From the NCBI GenBank assembly GCA_023627715.1, contig JAMAHW010000002.1:62001-126000 (forward strand): a DNA stretch of 64,000 bases, written 5' to 3'. How positions within the stretch are numbered: position 1 is the first letter of the stretch; each line of letters opens with the position of its first letter. Origin of the DNA: Periconia sp. R9002. Taxonomy: Eukaryota; Ascomycota; Dothideomycetes; Pleosporales; Periconiaceae. Below are positions 21,420-32,459 of the stretch, piece by piece. The notes under the pieces are model-generated. The model saw only the letters and a program-made list of their open reading frames with translations. It did not search any database and was not told where the DNA came from. A program made the position numbers and the translations under genes.

Positions 21420-22951
21420 ATGGACGAACCATTCTATTCTTCCTTCATGAGCTCTGCGTCCCAGGACACCCTACCTCCCACTTCGGTTCAAGGTTCCCCT
21501 CATGCTTACGGCCAACCTTCGACAGCCTTACCTGGTAACTCGATCGGTGATCTTCCGGATCAGTACTGGGCCGATTTGTTTGGTCAGGCTTATGTCGCAG
21601 ACCCTCTGGGTCAACAATGGGCCAATCACGAGTCGGGGCTTCAAACTGAAGCGACTCCTTATGCGGCATCTACATTGATGAATGCCGGTTTGTGCGACGA
21701 TGGCTCGTGAGTGATTGCAACTAGGGGATCTATTATAATTTCAAGCACAGGAGCTAACACTTCTGGGATGGGGGTACGATAACGATACCAGACTGCAACA
21801 ATCCGGGTTATGTGATCTTTTTTTTCATGCGCATATATACTTCTTTCTCGTGTTTTTTTATTTTCATTTGTTAACCTTTATTTTCCCCTTTTTGATGTAC
21901 TATTTGAAGCGTCTACTGATCTTAGCTTGCCTTGTCTATACCCCATTCCCTCATTCCTCATCCCCTTCCCTCTTTTTTCTTTTTCTCTTATACACTTTCC
22001 TTTTCTTATGCCCTATATTCCCTTCCCCATCTTAGACCTTATCCTGTCTCCAACTATTCTTTTCTTACATGAACTCCACAGCGGACGTTTCAGTCATCGC
22101 ATGTATAGGTATGTATATACTTTCTTTTGTCTGGGTTCCATGGAGTTTTTGCTATTTCCTATCTCGTCACTTTCTTATGTGGCCTCCGGGCTCATCGTCG
22201 TCGATTTCCCCAATTCCTTTCTATATCTCTTAAAACAGGCGGGGTCGGGCAAACGTTCTGCTAGCGCACTACCCGACCTGGCCAGCCGGCCAGCCTCCCA
22301 GGACACCTTGTTCGTAACCAAATACCTACATCAACTGCCGTAGGTCCGACGCATAAGTCTTCGTCATATCCGCCCCCCACCCATCTATCTAGGTCATCTC
22401 AGAATATCTTAGAAATCGATCTACTGACGAACAACCCGCTTATGAATGGAGTACCCTCGACACCCATTTTTGGTCCCTGTCTAGCACCCAATGGAAATAC
22501 TACCGGATACGATGGATCATCCCATATCGGCTCTACTAACGAGGAGATAGAACGGGAGGCAGCAAATAATCCGTCACCATACAACTCCACTTCTTTGGTA
22601 AATAGTAGAGGTTTCCATGACTATAGTCATAACCCTCGAGTCAGGACCGGGAGCGACCCCCAGTGAGTACTTCCCCTCTCTCAAACCTACTTTTCCTACA
22701 TCAGCTCACACAACCCAAGATTCCACGCCACTGTTCGTTTCCACACAGTGACAAAGAAGACTTATGTCTGCGATTACCAGGACTGCGGCAAGGGCTTCTC
22801 GAGAATCCAGGATCTACATCGGCATCATCGTACGACTCACATGCGGGAAAGGAAGTATGTATGCCGACACACTGGATGCGTGAGAGCGAGTCGGGGGTTT
22901 CCACGGAAAGACAAGCGTGACGAACATGAGAGGAAGGTGCATGGGAAATAA
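21420..22951 (+). CDS. C2H2 zinc-finger protein, probable transcription factor
   Basis: The C-terminus carries two C2H2-like fingers: C-x4-C-x12-H-x4-H (CDYQDCGKGFSRIQDLHRHH…H) and a second with a longer spacer (CRHTGC…GFPRKDKRDEHERKVH), typical of a fungal family whose fingers close the protein; the stop follows at 22951. The first exon is 21420-21706 (MDEPFYSSFMSSASQDTLPP…LCDDGS). The last junction is clear: donor 22663, acceptor 22719, giving SDPQFHATVRFHTVTKKTYV before the first finger. The exon before it covers at least 22394-22662. The middle is unresolved: either one 587-nt intron (acceptor at 22293) or additional small exons between 22082 and 22313. Nuclear DNA binding is inferred from the fingers; targets unknown. 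Confidence 0.75.
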
Positions 22952-23388
22952 TGAGACTATTTTCATGGTTCTTAGGTGGTTGCTTTGAGTTGAGGAGGAT
23001 GGGGAAGGGATAGCGTTGGTTTCTCTTTGTTGTTCGACTTTGTTTTGGTGTCATTGCGGGCTTCATTCTCGATGTCGTTTGCTAAGCAATGTCAAGTGCT
23101 ATCTCAACTAGTGCTTAAGCTCATCAATCAAGGGACCAACGGTCATATCATAACGGACGTAGATCGAGGATTGGGATGAAAGTATGTCGCGTCCGGGATG
23201 ATCAATTTCTCTTAAGGTCGTAGTCTGATAAACTCGAATCAAACATGAAGAATAGTAACGCTGTTCAAGTCAAATTTCTCAACACGAGCCATCTTGTTAC
23301 CCACTTCTCTACCTCGAGCCCTCCAAGATTCCCATACCTGTTCCACATATCACGCCTAATCCTACTGAACCGAGCACACCATAGCCAA

Positions 23389-23420
23389 AGAGTTTGTCAT
23401 AAATCATATGGTTCAGAAGG
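23389..23420 (+). repeat. Direct-repeat fragment of the 23.9 kb small ORF
   Basis: Aligns with 23983-24016 (both begin AGAGTTTGTCA, then AAATCA, and end CAGAAG). In the frame matching the downstream copy it hits TAG and TAA stops, so it looks like a degenerate copy. Confidence 0.5.
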
Positions 23421-23540
23421 CGATGTATCGTAGTTTCTTGAGCCCCACAAGCGAGTCTCCAGGTTCTCCTTGAAGTTTAGGTACTCGCGCCACACCGCCT
23501 CTTCCTCAAAGAATCCCTTTTCCAGTAAAGAAGCTGGCCG

Positions 23541-23816
23541 CTACGGGGAAACATTACCCCGCTTTCCCATGTATTTAGACCGCGCTTCCTCTTCCTCCCC
23601 CAGAGCTCCGTACATGATTTTTTGTTTCCTAATCTCCCCAGCTTTCTTATTCAGTACATACCCATTGGCAAGCCCGCAGTTCATAAGACGAGCGCTACGC
23701 ATTTTTTTGGTGTTCGTTGTGGGGCATTCTCGTAAGAGATCTCGTTTCTGCAGATTCTGTCCCCTAGGCTTAATCAAAACATATCTAAGCAGTCTTCTCT
23801 TCTTCCTCTCGTCCAA
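23541..23816 (-). pseudogene. Small ORF or remnant, inverted copy A
   Basis: Open for 91 codons on the minus strand. Its segment RECPTTNTKKMRSARL (nt 23685-23732 region) matches RESPTNNMRRMRSARL encoded on the plus strand at 23892-24065; a further GEIRKQKIMY matches SEIRVEQKCLY. The similarity at protein level suggests a once-coding sequence. No known family is recognised. It may be a diverged gene, a relic or chance conservation of a repeat. Confidence 0.4.
23685..23732. repeat. Inverted repeat arm A (48 bp)
   Basis: Its reverse complement matches 23910-23957 at about 39 of 48 positions without gaps, including the perfect 17-nt core ATGCGTAGCGCTCGTCT. Confidence 0.8.
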
Positions 23817-23891
23817 CGCTGGAATAAAGGAGGAATTGTATATTGCTTAAATACGTTCTGATCATGTAAGCCCAGAGAGATTGAACCTACA

Positions 23892-24065
23892 ATGGCGAAG
23901 AATCCTTCGCGAGAATCCCCCACAAATAATATGAGAAGGATGCGTAGCGCTCGTCTTGCTGGACAGAGGTCACCTCGGATGAAGAGTTTGTCAGAAATCA
24001 GGGTGGAGCAGAAGTGTCTTTACTTTTCAAGCAGCCAGTACGGCCCCGATTTCTCATGTATATAG
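23892..24065 (+). pseudogene. Small ORF or remnant, copy B
   Basis: ATG-to-TAG frame of 57 codons starting MAKNPSRESPTNNMRRMRSA. It is related to the minus-strand frame at 23541-23816. It is basic and has no signal peptide or known domain. Whether it is expressed is unknown. Confidence 0.4.
23910..23957. repeat. Inverted repeat arm B (48 bp)
   Basis: Partner of 23685-23732; the arms are separated by 177 bp. Confidence 0.8.
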
Positions 24066-24789
24066 ACTGCACATTTGTTTCTAAAGCTCTTTGGTTATCG
24101 ATTGATACATGTATCATATTCCTCTACTAATCTTGCGTTGCATCAAACAATCAGGCGATGAGGTCGAAATCTCCCCACCCTCCCCCGTTTTTCAAGAGAA
24201 GGAGCTGGAACAGTGGAATTGCAATACGTCTCGAGGCACAGTAAAATTCTGTACCTCAACTACCTATGTATATAATTAATATACTCCAACCTTCTTTGCC
24301 AACATACACGTATCAAGAGAAATGAGAAGCAAGCAGCCATCTTCAACTAATAATGCACTCGCTTGCACCAACATCACGTTGTTTCAATGCACTCACTTTT
24401 CTCGCTATCCGCAGCATGTAGCAAGACAAGAAATCGAAACCTTCTCTGCAGAGGGGAGGGTTTTGGAAAGCAAGATGAATGAATTTCAGGATAGCCAGTC
24501 AGCCAATCCATCGCGCCGACCAACCAACCCGCCAAAGAGCAAAGTGGAAAACGCCGTGGACAATGCTCGCAAGAAAAACATAAACCATACAACTCCCCCA
24601 TCAGGAAATCCGGGGCATAAGAACATATCAAGGCAAAGAGATAGACTGCGATGAGCACAAAGATATCCGTAAAAAGACATTAAAAAAACATCTTCACAGT
24701 GTCTTCGAATTACGCGCAGAACGAATCCATCTGTTACCGCGCTCGTGCTGAGGCGTACTGCAGTATTGAGACGTACGGTATGCGGGACT

Positions 24790-26349
24790 CTATTTCGCAC
24801 CGTACCTGAATTCTCCAAATGTGCCGCCCGCTCCACCAGGCGTCATCATGCCGCCATGCGATGGGCCGGGTGTCGAAGCAAGACCAGCCGGGTGGCTCGT
24901 GGGTGTGCTGGGACCGTCCCGATGGGAGCTAGGATGGAACATCATGCCGTTGTTCATGCCCTGGTAACCAGAGACGTTAGGAGCCCCCTGTGCGGCGAGG
25001 GCAGCAGCTTGAGCCGATGCGCTGGCGGGAGGGCCGACGCCGGTGAGACCCCACATTTGACCATTGACATCTTCAGGGACGGATCCGTTGAAGATGCGCT
25101 TCTGGAGTTCCCAGAAGACAGTTCCCGTGAGCCATGCATCGGATCCAGCCGTGTGAGATGTGCCGATTCTTTGGCAGCCTAGCTCGTCGGCGAGGTCTTG
25201 GAGTCCGGATTTACTGCCTAGATTCTGAAGTATGCTGTGTGCTTGTTGGCCAATGGCTCCACGACGCGACATGTTGACAGCTTGGCGCCATATGTACTTC
25301 ACGTCGAGTAGTCGGGGGAAGAAGATTTCGACGAGCTTACGATAGGCTTCTTCATCTTCAGGGAGTGGCTTGCTTGTGAGCATCTTGATCAAATAGGCGA
25401 AGTCATAGCCAGAGTGGAAGGATATCCAGTTTACATCGTCGGTCAGAATCATTCCTGATGTGATGAGCAAAGAACCAAACTCTTGTGTGTCGATGCCCTG
25501 TGTCGCGTGCTTCTCAAAATCTGCCCCGGTTTTCTTGAGCATCTGGACCGACTCCTCATTGTACATGTCGTCTTCGAGTGAGAATTTGAAGTTGAACGTC
25601 CATGTGCAGGGACAAGGAATGATGTTGTTGGCGTACTGTTGCACAGTCTTTGGCTGGTAGCTCAGTTGTGAAATATCAAGCTGGGCCGGAGGGATATCGC
25701 CTTGAACCGAGAATAGCGTGAGACCGAGCTGAATAATCTTCAAAAGGTCGACGTTACATCGCACTGTTTGGTAGTGGTAGGAGGCCTTGGAATGAAACTC
25801 GCCAATGGGTCGCGCAACAACGCCAGGGAATTCTGTATCCTAGACTTTTTGTAAGCGCCTTCCTCAATCATCAGCCTAAAGGGCAATCTATACCATGCTA
25901 ATGTAGGGATACTGCTCGATGAGGGAGCGCAGCAGATCCATCTCCTGGTGCAGATTCGACCTCCAAACTTCTCGTATACGCTGACCTGCAATTCCTTTTG
26001 AAGCATCTTGTCCGCGGCCCATTCCAGCATCCTGCTGAGCACCCTGCGCAAAACGCATGCGAGCTTCATGCCCATCCAGCCCAGTGCCTCCACCAACACC
26101 ACCCAGCGTTGCCGCTGCTCCTAGCCCGGGGCCTCCTAAGCCTGCGGTCGACTGGAAATTGTTTTGATGAGTCCCGAAGATATTCATATTATGCGCCTGG
26201 TTGGCGCCACCAAAGGCAGGATGCTGTTGCATGTTCTGTTGCTGTTGTTGATGCTGCTGTGGCAGCTGCTGTTGTTGGTGGATGGGCTGGGAGAGGTGGG
26301 CGAAGGGATTCGAGAGGTTATGTCCGGGAAAGCGGCCCCGTTGAGCCAT
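24790..26349 (-). CDS. POP2: CCR4-NOT deadenylase subunit CAF1/POP2
   Basis: Catalytic DEDD-type 3'-5' exonuclease of the CCR4-NOT complex, which shortens mRNA poly(A) tails. Exon 1 is 26349-25894 and exon 2 is 25839-24790 (minus strand), joined in phase 0, giving 501 aa. The splice rebuilds YISMDTEFPG, containing the first two acidic residues (Asp153, Glu155). The third is in FHSGYDFAYL (about Asp298), and the last in GTSHTAGSDAWLT (His381 and Asp386), so the DEDDh set is complete. The N-terminus (residues 1-125) is Gln/His/Gly-rich and probably disordered; the C-terminal 90 residues are Pro/Gly/Ser-rich. Core domain length is standard. It shares a 390-bp divergent promoter with the complex I gene. 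Confidence 0.96.
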
Positions 26350-26739
26350 GGTGGGCGATTCGATTTATCGATTGCGGTGATTCTGGCTGGACGGTGGGCG
26401 GTCGGCTATGTGATATAGTTCTACGGTACCGGTAGCGAGGTGTTGTCGCATACAGCGAGAAATGAGCACGGGTGGACCAAATCGAGAGGGTGAGAGGGCA
26501 CAGGATAGGAGCCGAATGTCGCTAATGCTTTTGGTAAATAGCTATAGGGAGTGCGTGAATGACATTTGTGATCTGTAGGTAGTAAAGTTGGCGTGGAGGT
26601 ATCATTGATGTGTACAGAGTGCACGAGCGGGCGAACCCAAAGCTTTGACGCCTGCCAAGACATCGATCGCGAACCTCATCCAAGCTCTAGCAACAACATT
26701 CACACCTCCAACCGCAACTCCCCTCACTCTACCCACATC
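26350..26739. promoter_or_regulatory. Divergent promoter between POP2 and complex I B12 gene
   Basis: Only 390 bp separate the two ATGs, which point away from each other. Both promoters must lie here or overlap. I see no strong TATA box. Confidence 0.55.
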
Positions 26740-27158
26740 ATGAGGCCTTCACTGTAAGTATATCCAGTCCAATTGATATTGCGCTACGATTTTCACCCGT
26801 TTCATCCCATCACTAACCTCCACACGCCAGTATCCGCCTGGCCCAGCGCCCCTCCCTCACTGGTTTCGACCCCAAGAAACTCGCCGCTGCTGCTGGCAAC
26901 GCAAAAGGAGACCCATGGGAGCGAAAGTACGCATCTCCCCCTCATGCTCCAGCTCGTCACCCGCATACTAAAACTCCCCCTAGTGAACAATGGCGCTACA
27001 CAGGCCCGTTCTCGCGATGGAACCGATTCAAAGGATCCTTCCCCGGCCTCGGCATAGCCACTGTCGCTTTTGCCGGATACTGCGTCGCTGAAGCTATGTT
27101 CTTCCCCGAGGAACACCACGGTCATGACGATGAAGGTCACCACGGAAAGATGGTATAA
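26740..27158 (+). CDS. NDUFB3: NADH:ubiquinone oxidoreductase B12 subunit (complex I)
   Basis: Small accessory subunit of the membrane arm of mitochondrial complex I. Three exons, 26740-26753 (14 nt), 26831-26926 and 26984-27158, give 94 aa. The spliced product reads MRPSLIRLAQRPSLTGF, then GDPWERNEQWRYTGPF and SRWNRFKGSFPGLGIATVAF, the family hallmark, followed by a single membrane segment (about residues 57-76) and a His/Asp/Glu-rich tail (HHGHDDEGHHG). No single exon has a long frame, so it is easy to miss. Splice phases (2, 2) and the family match make the model firm. Confidence 0.93.
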
Positions 27159-30100
27159 AGAGGGGAAGTGGATGAGGTGGAATACACGTAACTGGCGTAT
27201 CGGTTGATTCGGGGTCTTCATCATCACTGTGTATATATGGAATACATCGAAAGATTAAACAAAGCAAAAAAACATGCAGAATCTACTTTGTCGCAATCGA
27301 ATCGCTCATTCTTCGATTTCAACTTCTAGGGCATTGACTCGAAAGATTGGTATTAGGTGATGCACGCTTTCGATCACATCAAGAATCCGAACATGTTGAT
27401 GATTATTTGTAACACCAGTCGTCTATTCTACAATTGATTTCGTTGCCTTCCCATTGAATACGAGAGGCACGGTACTGCTGGGTTAAGTTTTGGGCTATGC
27501 TTACAGGTCCTGATCGATGAAGGAAGGACTCATCACCTGAAAATCATTGAATACCCACGGATATACGGTTCGATATAACCCATACAGCACAAGGAGTTAC
27601 ATCATGCATCCAAATTAAACACTCGGGCGAAGATTACTCTATATACTTTTTCTCTAGCCAGGTAGTATGTATCGTTGTATTGACTATCCAAAATATATAC
27701 ACATGAAGTCACAGCATTTGAATACCTTCTTTTCAAACGCGAAAATCAGCAAAATCTTGCAACCTACAACAAAGCATGTTTTAAAATCACGTGAGACTGC
27801 AGAAAATAGTCGTAAAGCAATAAGATTCCTATAAGCATGCATATAATGAATTTGTGTGGTCTCAGCTTCCAAGGCCAGCTAAACACTGCCCAATTTTGCA
27901 TTGATTGAGCTTTTTACTCTTGGAAACTAGGGTACAGATTCGAAGATTCTTTTAGCCCAATGGAATTCCCGTAGTTCTTTTTTCGCGTCATTAGAGAAGC
28001 AAGTGATTGCGACTTCAGAATCACCATAGTTCTGGCCCACCCCGGGCTACTGACCCAATTCCTGTGCGAGTTCCACCCTTAAACAGTTCCCAATGTCTCT
28101 TGATACGTTGATGATTTTTTATCTTAATCAGAGAAGATACGTTTTCATCATCCCATAGCACTTGAGCCCTAGCGGAGAACGTTTTGAGGCCGCAGGGAAG
28201 CATACGAACAGAACAGCAAATTCTGTCGCCGTATATGCCGCGGTCGTGCGTACTTCAAGTAGGATCTAGCGAGATGTAGTCAAATATTAGATATACCTCC
28301 GCAGAGTATATCAAGAGTAAAGGTTTCACTCTGCTCCGAGTTAACAGGAAGAAGGCACGTGCTTGGTTGTACTTCGACAGAGAATTACAGGTCCCTAAAA
28401 GTGCACTTCTCGATCATAAATGAAGTGGGCTATCGTGAGATATGTTTATTTTGACGGGCGCAGTTAAGATCGCTCAGTGTCGAGTTACTTCTGGTGGTAT
28501 CATCGCAACCGAACAGTGAACTCGTATGTGATGTTAGTCACCCTGATTCCTCGAACTTTGGATGAAATCACACCGCTCGATAAAAGATCAATGCAACTCA
28601 GCTCGGGAGTATTGGAGGAAACAACAAAACTTCAGAGCTGCAAATAGCTTTGAATCAAGCACTGTATCATGCTCAATCTGTGCACTCTGTTCAAAAGAGA
28701 GGGTTGGTATGGACTGGGCCGCAGAAAAAGAAAAGTCCTTGTTTTCATATTCAACATAACGCATCTATAAAGATGATTCAGAGCTTTGGATTTCATCTTG
28801 ACATTACGTGTATTAACGACTATATAGTTTGTGAACTAGTCACGTTGTGAGGCGCATTGGATGCAATCTTTGTGTGACAGAGACTACGCTGCATTAATGG
28901 CAAGACGAGACTTAAAGATTCTGAAGCATGGATCTATTTTCTCTATCAAAACGTGCGCGTTAATTGAGGAAGCAAATCTTGGTTAAGAGCCCCCTTATGT
29001 TTATGATTTCAGAAATTATGGTCGGTAGATTATTGATGAATGGGCTTCTACTTTCCATCATAACAATCCACACAAGATATTATGGTTTGAGTATGGTACA
29101 CATGCATAGATTCTAAACATCAACAGAAATGTTAATATAACTGAGATTTGATGATATAATCAGTCAGTGAGAAATGAACACTTTCTTGCAGCATCAATCC
29201 TCCAAACAACAGTCATAATGCTCCATCGGTCAGTTAACCATGAAATGGCTTCTAGAGTGAGGCACTGAGATGCTTCAAGACTAGTCTACCTTTTGATGAT
29301 CCTACGATGTGCTGAAAACAATCCGTTCGAAACCAAGTTTCAAGATTGGTTCCTGCAGCGACTATACATTCAGATGCATAACTTCCAAATTTTGCGAGAA
29401 CGAGCCGCAATGAATCAGCTTGTGAACATTCGAGAATTTCCATATCGCATCATGTTATTGCAGCAGTTCAACAGCTCGTGACCTTGTTCGAAGTCCTTCA
29501 TCACATACATCATGCAGGTGAAAGTCAGGATAACCAGAACTAGAACAATCTTTTCCAGTTCCTATCATCATGCATTCCTTCGTTCTACACCGTGAAACTT
29601 TTCCACTGATATAGTCCCATGGCTTAACCAATGACAACATCTTCGTTGATCTCTTTCGACATCTTCGCACATTAATACCGACGCATTATACCGGCTTACT
29701 TCACCCGCCTGCCTATTCCTCATATACCATCACGATATTATACCCCGAACCATCACATCACGCCACATCCATCAAAACATAAAAACCTACCATATCCCAA
29801 ACAGCAAAAAACCTGAAACAATAGTTGCTCGCTTCAGATTCCTCGATTTCCCAATCCAGCCCACTTCGTGAGCAACCGGCTTCCCGAAACAGGAACGTCC
29901 AAGTTGCTATAACCGCGTCTTATACCCCGGGATCAACCTGATATACCGAACCACATCGCGCCGGCTATCTTCCTTCTTGCAACTTACACCCTGCGAGTCA
30001 CGAACCGTCCAGAATCGAATGATTTTCCAGCGGGCGGATTGATCTTCGATATTCCCTCCCGCCTCTTCGTTTTTTGCGCCTCGCTTCGCTTTCTCCCTCG

Positions 30101-31368
30101 ACTCGTGCCGTGCGCGCCGCTGAAGCGAAGCCGCGATCAGGACACTTGTTGATTCCTGTGCGACAGAAGCGAGGCGAGGCGAAGAGCCGAAGTGGATCTT
30201 ATAGATGGGATAGGGGTATACCGATGATTTTTCGGCCTCTTTTGAGGGTCCTGCTGGAGTGATGGCTTCGTTGTTATTGACTCTTACGGTCCACCTACTA
30301 CCGAGTGCGCACTGCAACGTGGGTATCGGTGAAGTGTGATGGGAGGGAATGTGATATTGGAAGGTAAAGTAGGGCCGAAATATAGTGTGCGCAGGAGGTG
30401 ATGAGTTTAGTAATCTGTTGATTGAGATGGCGTGGTTTTGGAGGTGTGCACTGTAGGCTATTTGTGAGCGTGTAGGTTTGGCAGAATTTTGAGCAAGATT
30501 TGACAAAGAGATGATGGGGAAAATGCACACCACGAACCCTAGACACGATCAAATACATAGGTAGATGGACCACATTTTTTGGCGCACAGCACCTGGGATT
30601 CACAACAGATCAGAGTTCACACCCAACCACCTGATTTTTTACCCTTAGACGTGTACTCAACTCACAGATAAATCCCCTCACGTGATCCCAAACATTCACA
30701 AACCGTTCGCCCGCCGTCACCCTCCAAAGCGCACAAACCCACGCACCTAGTACAAAAAAAGCCCTCCCCGTTCCAAGACAACGGCAAGAGAGAGAGAGTC
30801 TCGAACCCCTTGACTCTCGCCAACGCGGACAATTGTCAGCGCTAGCACCCAACAGCCGTCCACATACCACGGCTCTGCGGCAGTCAGCCCGTCATCGATC
30901 TCGAGCGTTGAAAAGATTGGGGCCCGCGCGCGCGTGCGCGAAGCCATACCGCGAACAGTAGGTAAAACTTTCGAAAAGGCATAGCTCGTATGCACCTCTC
31001 ATATCGTTCCACCCAAGAACGATACGTGAATGGTGACATACAAATCCTAAATGCACTCATCGCATCGCATCCTATCCGTAAACGTACAAAAGACAACTTA
31101 TTGTCATCAATTGAATTTCCTATCAGGGCGTGCGTAACGAGAAAAATACCAGGCGGGATATCCGATGGTTATAGGTAATGAATGAAAAAAAGTCCGTCCG
31201 CATACGGTCATTTGCACAGTCCACAAAATCCTACCTACTCACCCAAAACGCACACGCACAAGTGACACTCCTCTCCACCTTACACTCTATTTTTTCTCCA
31301 AAAAACCGTTCATCTAATCACCGCGTTCGCCTCTTCCGGCTCGCAGTCTCAGGGTTTCCGTTTTTAGT

Positions 31369-31581
31369 ATGTCCCCGGCCACGCCGCCTTTGCGCACGCC
31401 GCCGCCCGCTCTCGTCAGCGACGAAGACCCCGATCCCGAATTGATCTCATATTCCACATTCCTTCAATCCTGCTCCCCGCCCGCACACCGCCCGGTACAC
31501 CCGCCGTTCTTGGTTTGGTGTGGTCCGGTTTCCGTGTGGGCGAGTTCACCTATCGAGGTTTATCAGGCCAGGGGAGGGTAA
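31369..31581 (+). CDS. Weak candidate small ORF, Pro-rich
   Basis: ATG-to-TAA frame of 70 codons in GC-rich sequence, starting MSPATPPLRTPPPALVSDED and containing AHRPVHPPFLVWCGPV. Composition is more protein-like than its surroundings, with a hydrophobic FLVWCGPVSVW stretch, and the frame could continue by splicing at a GTAACG just before the stop. I do not recognise a family. It may be non-coding. Confidence 0.22.
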   Translation: MSPATPPLRTPPPALVSDEDPDPELISYSTFLQSCSPPAHRPVHPPFLVWCGPVSVWASSPIEVYQARGG

Positions 31582-32433
31582 CGTGGCGCGCGCGCTCGCT
31601 AGCTGGTGACGACTTGCGAGCGCGCGTGTTCCGGCGTGGGGCTTGAAAGAGAGCATGGAGCAGACGGGATTTGCGAGTGGAGCGGACATTTTTTTTCTTT
31701 GCGTTGCGGGCTGGCTCAGGGCTGCTTTTGCTCGATTGGGGGGTTGGGTGATCTGTGCGCTTGGGGGGTTTGCGGCGTAAAGGTATAGCTGCGGATCTTA
31801 TGATCGAAGTTGGTAGGGGGCTGGTCTGTCGGTGTGGGAATGTTTGCGTGTTGGGTTGTTCGTTTTTTGGTTTGTGAAGGCGGATTGTGATGGTTTCTTT
31901 CTGGGGTCATTTGCATCTTTGTTTTGAGTTTTGGGTGAGATTGATGACAGCCCTGGGCATGAATATGTTGAACCAAGATAGAAAAGTCGGATGTTGTTTA
32001 AGTCGGTCGTGGAACCCTTTTGGTGATAGTAGGAGATTGGACGACTAACTCTTCTGGCAACTGCGATGCCGCGCTTCCCCAACATCAGATATTTGGAACC
32101 TCGTCCACATGAATCTTGTCAAGATAACGGATGGTGACTTCTCGAGCAAGAGAGCCTTCGAAGATTAAACTATCTACCACCCGAGAAACTTACTGCCAAC
32201 AGATTAACTCGATGACGCTGTACAAACAAACAACCGCGAAAAAAAACCCGTATCTCAGAACTAGGTATCTATCTACAACCAAAAAAAAACACATATCGCG
32301 TCGCCAACTCAATCCCTTCTCCCATCAATCCTCATGAACTCCTACCTTATTCCCAACCACCGTTCCCTCGAGCGGCTACATCCTCCCATCCAAACGTCCT
32401 TACCCACAAAAGCACCTATCTCCCCTCCCTGAT

Positions 32434-32459
32434 CCGTCATTCCGTCATTCCGTCATTCC
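32434..32459. repeat. Tandem repeat of CCGTCATT
   Basis: Three consecutive copies of an 8-bp unit followed by CC. Confidence 0.85.

Larger units (their letters stand above)
22952..24789. other. Intergenic region with small repeated ORF remnants
   Basis: About 1.8 kb between convergent C2H2 and CAF1 genes. It holds the related small frames listed separately at 23389-24065. Other sequence is AT-rich without recognisable genes. Confidence 0.5.

Noticed and set aside
29907..30533. Minus-strand frame of 208 codons in the gene-poor region
   Set aside because: No domain or family pattern, mixed composition and no neighbouring exons; treated as chance.
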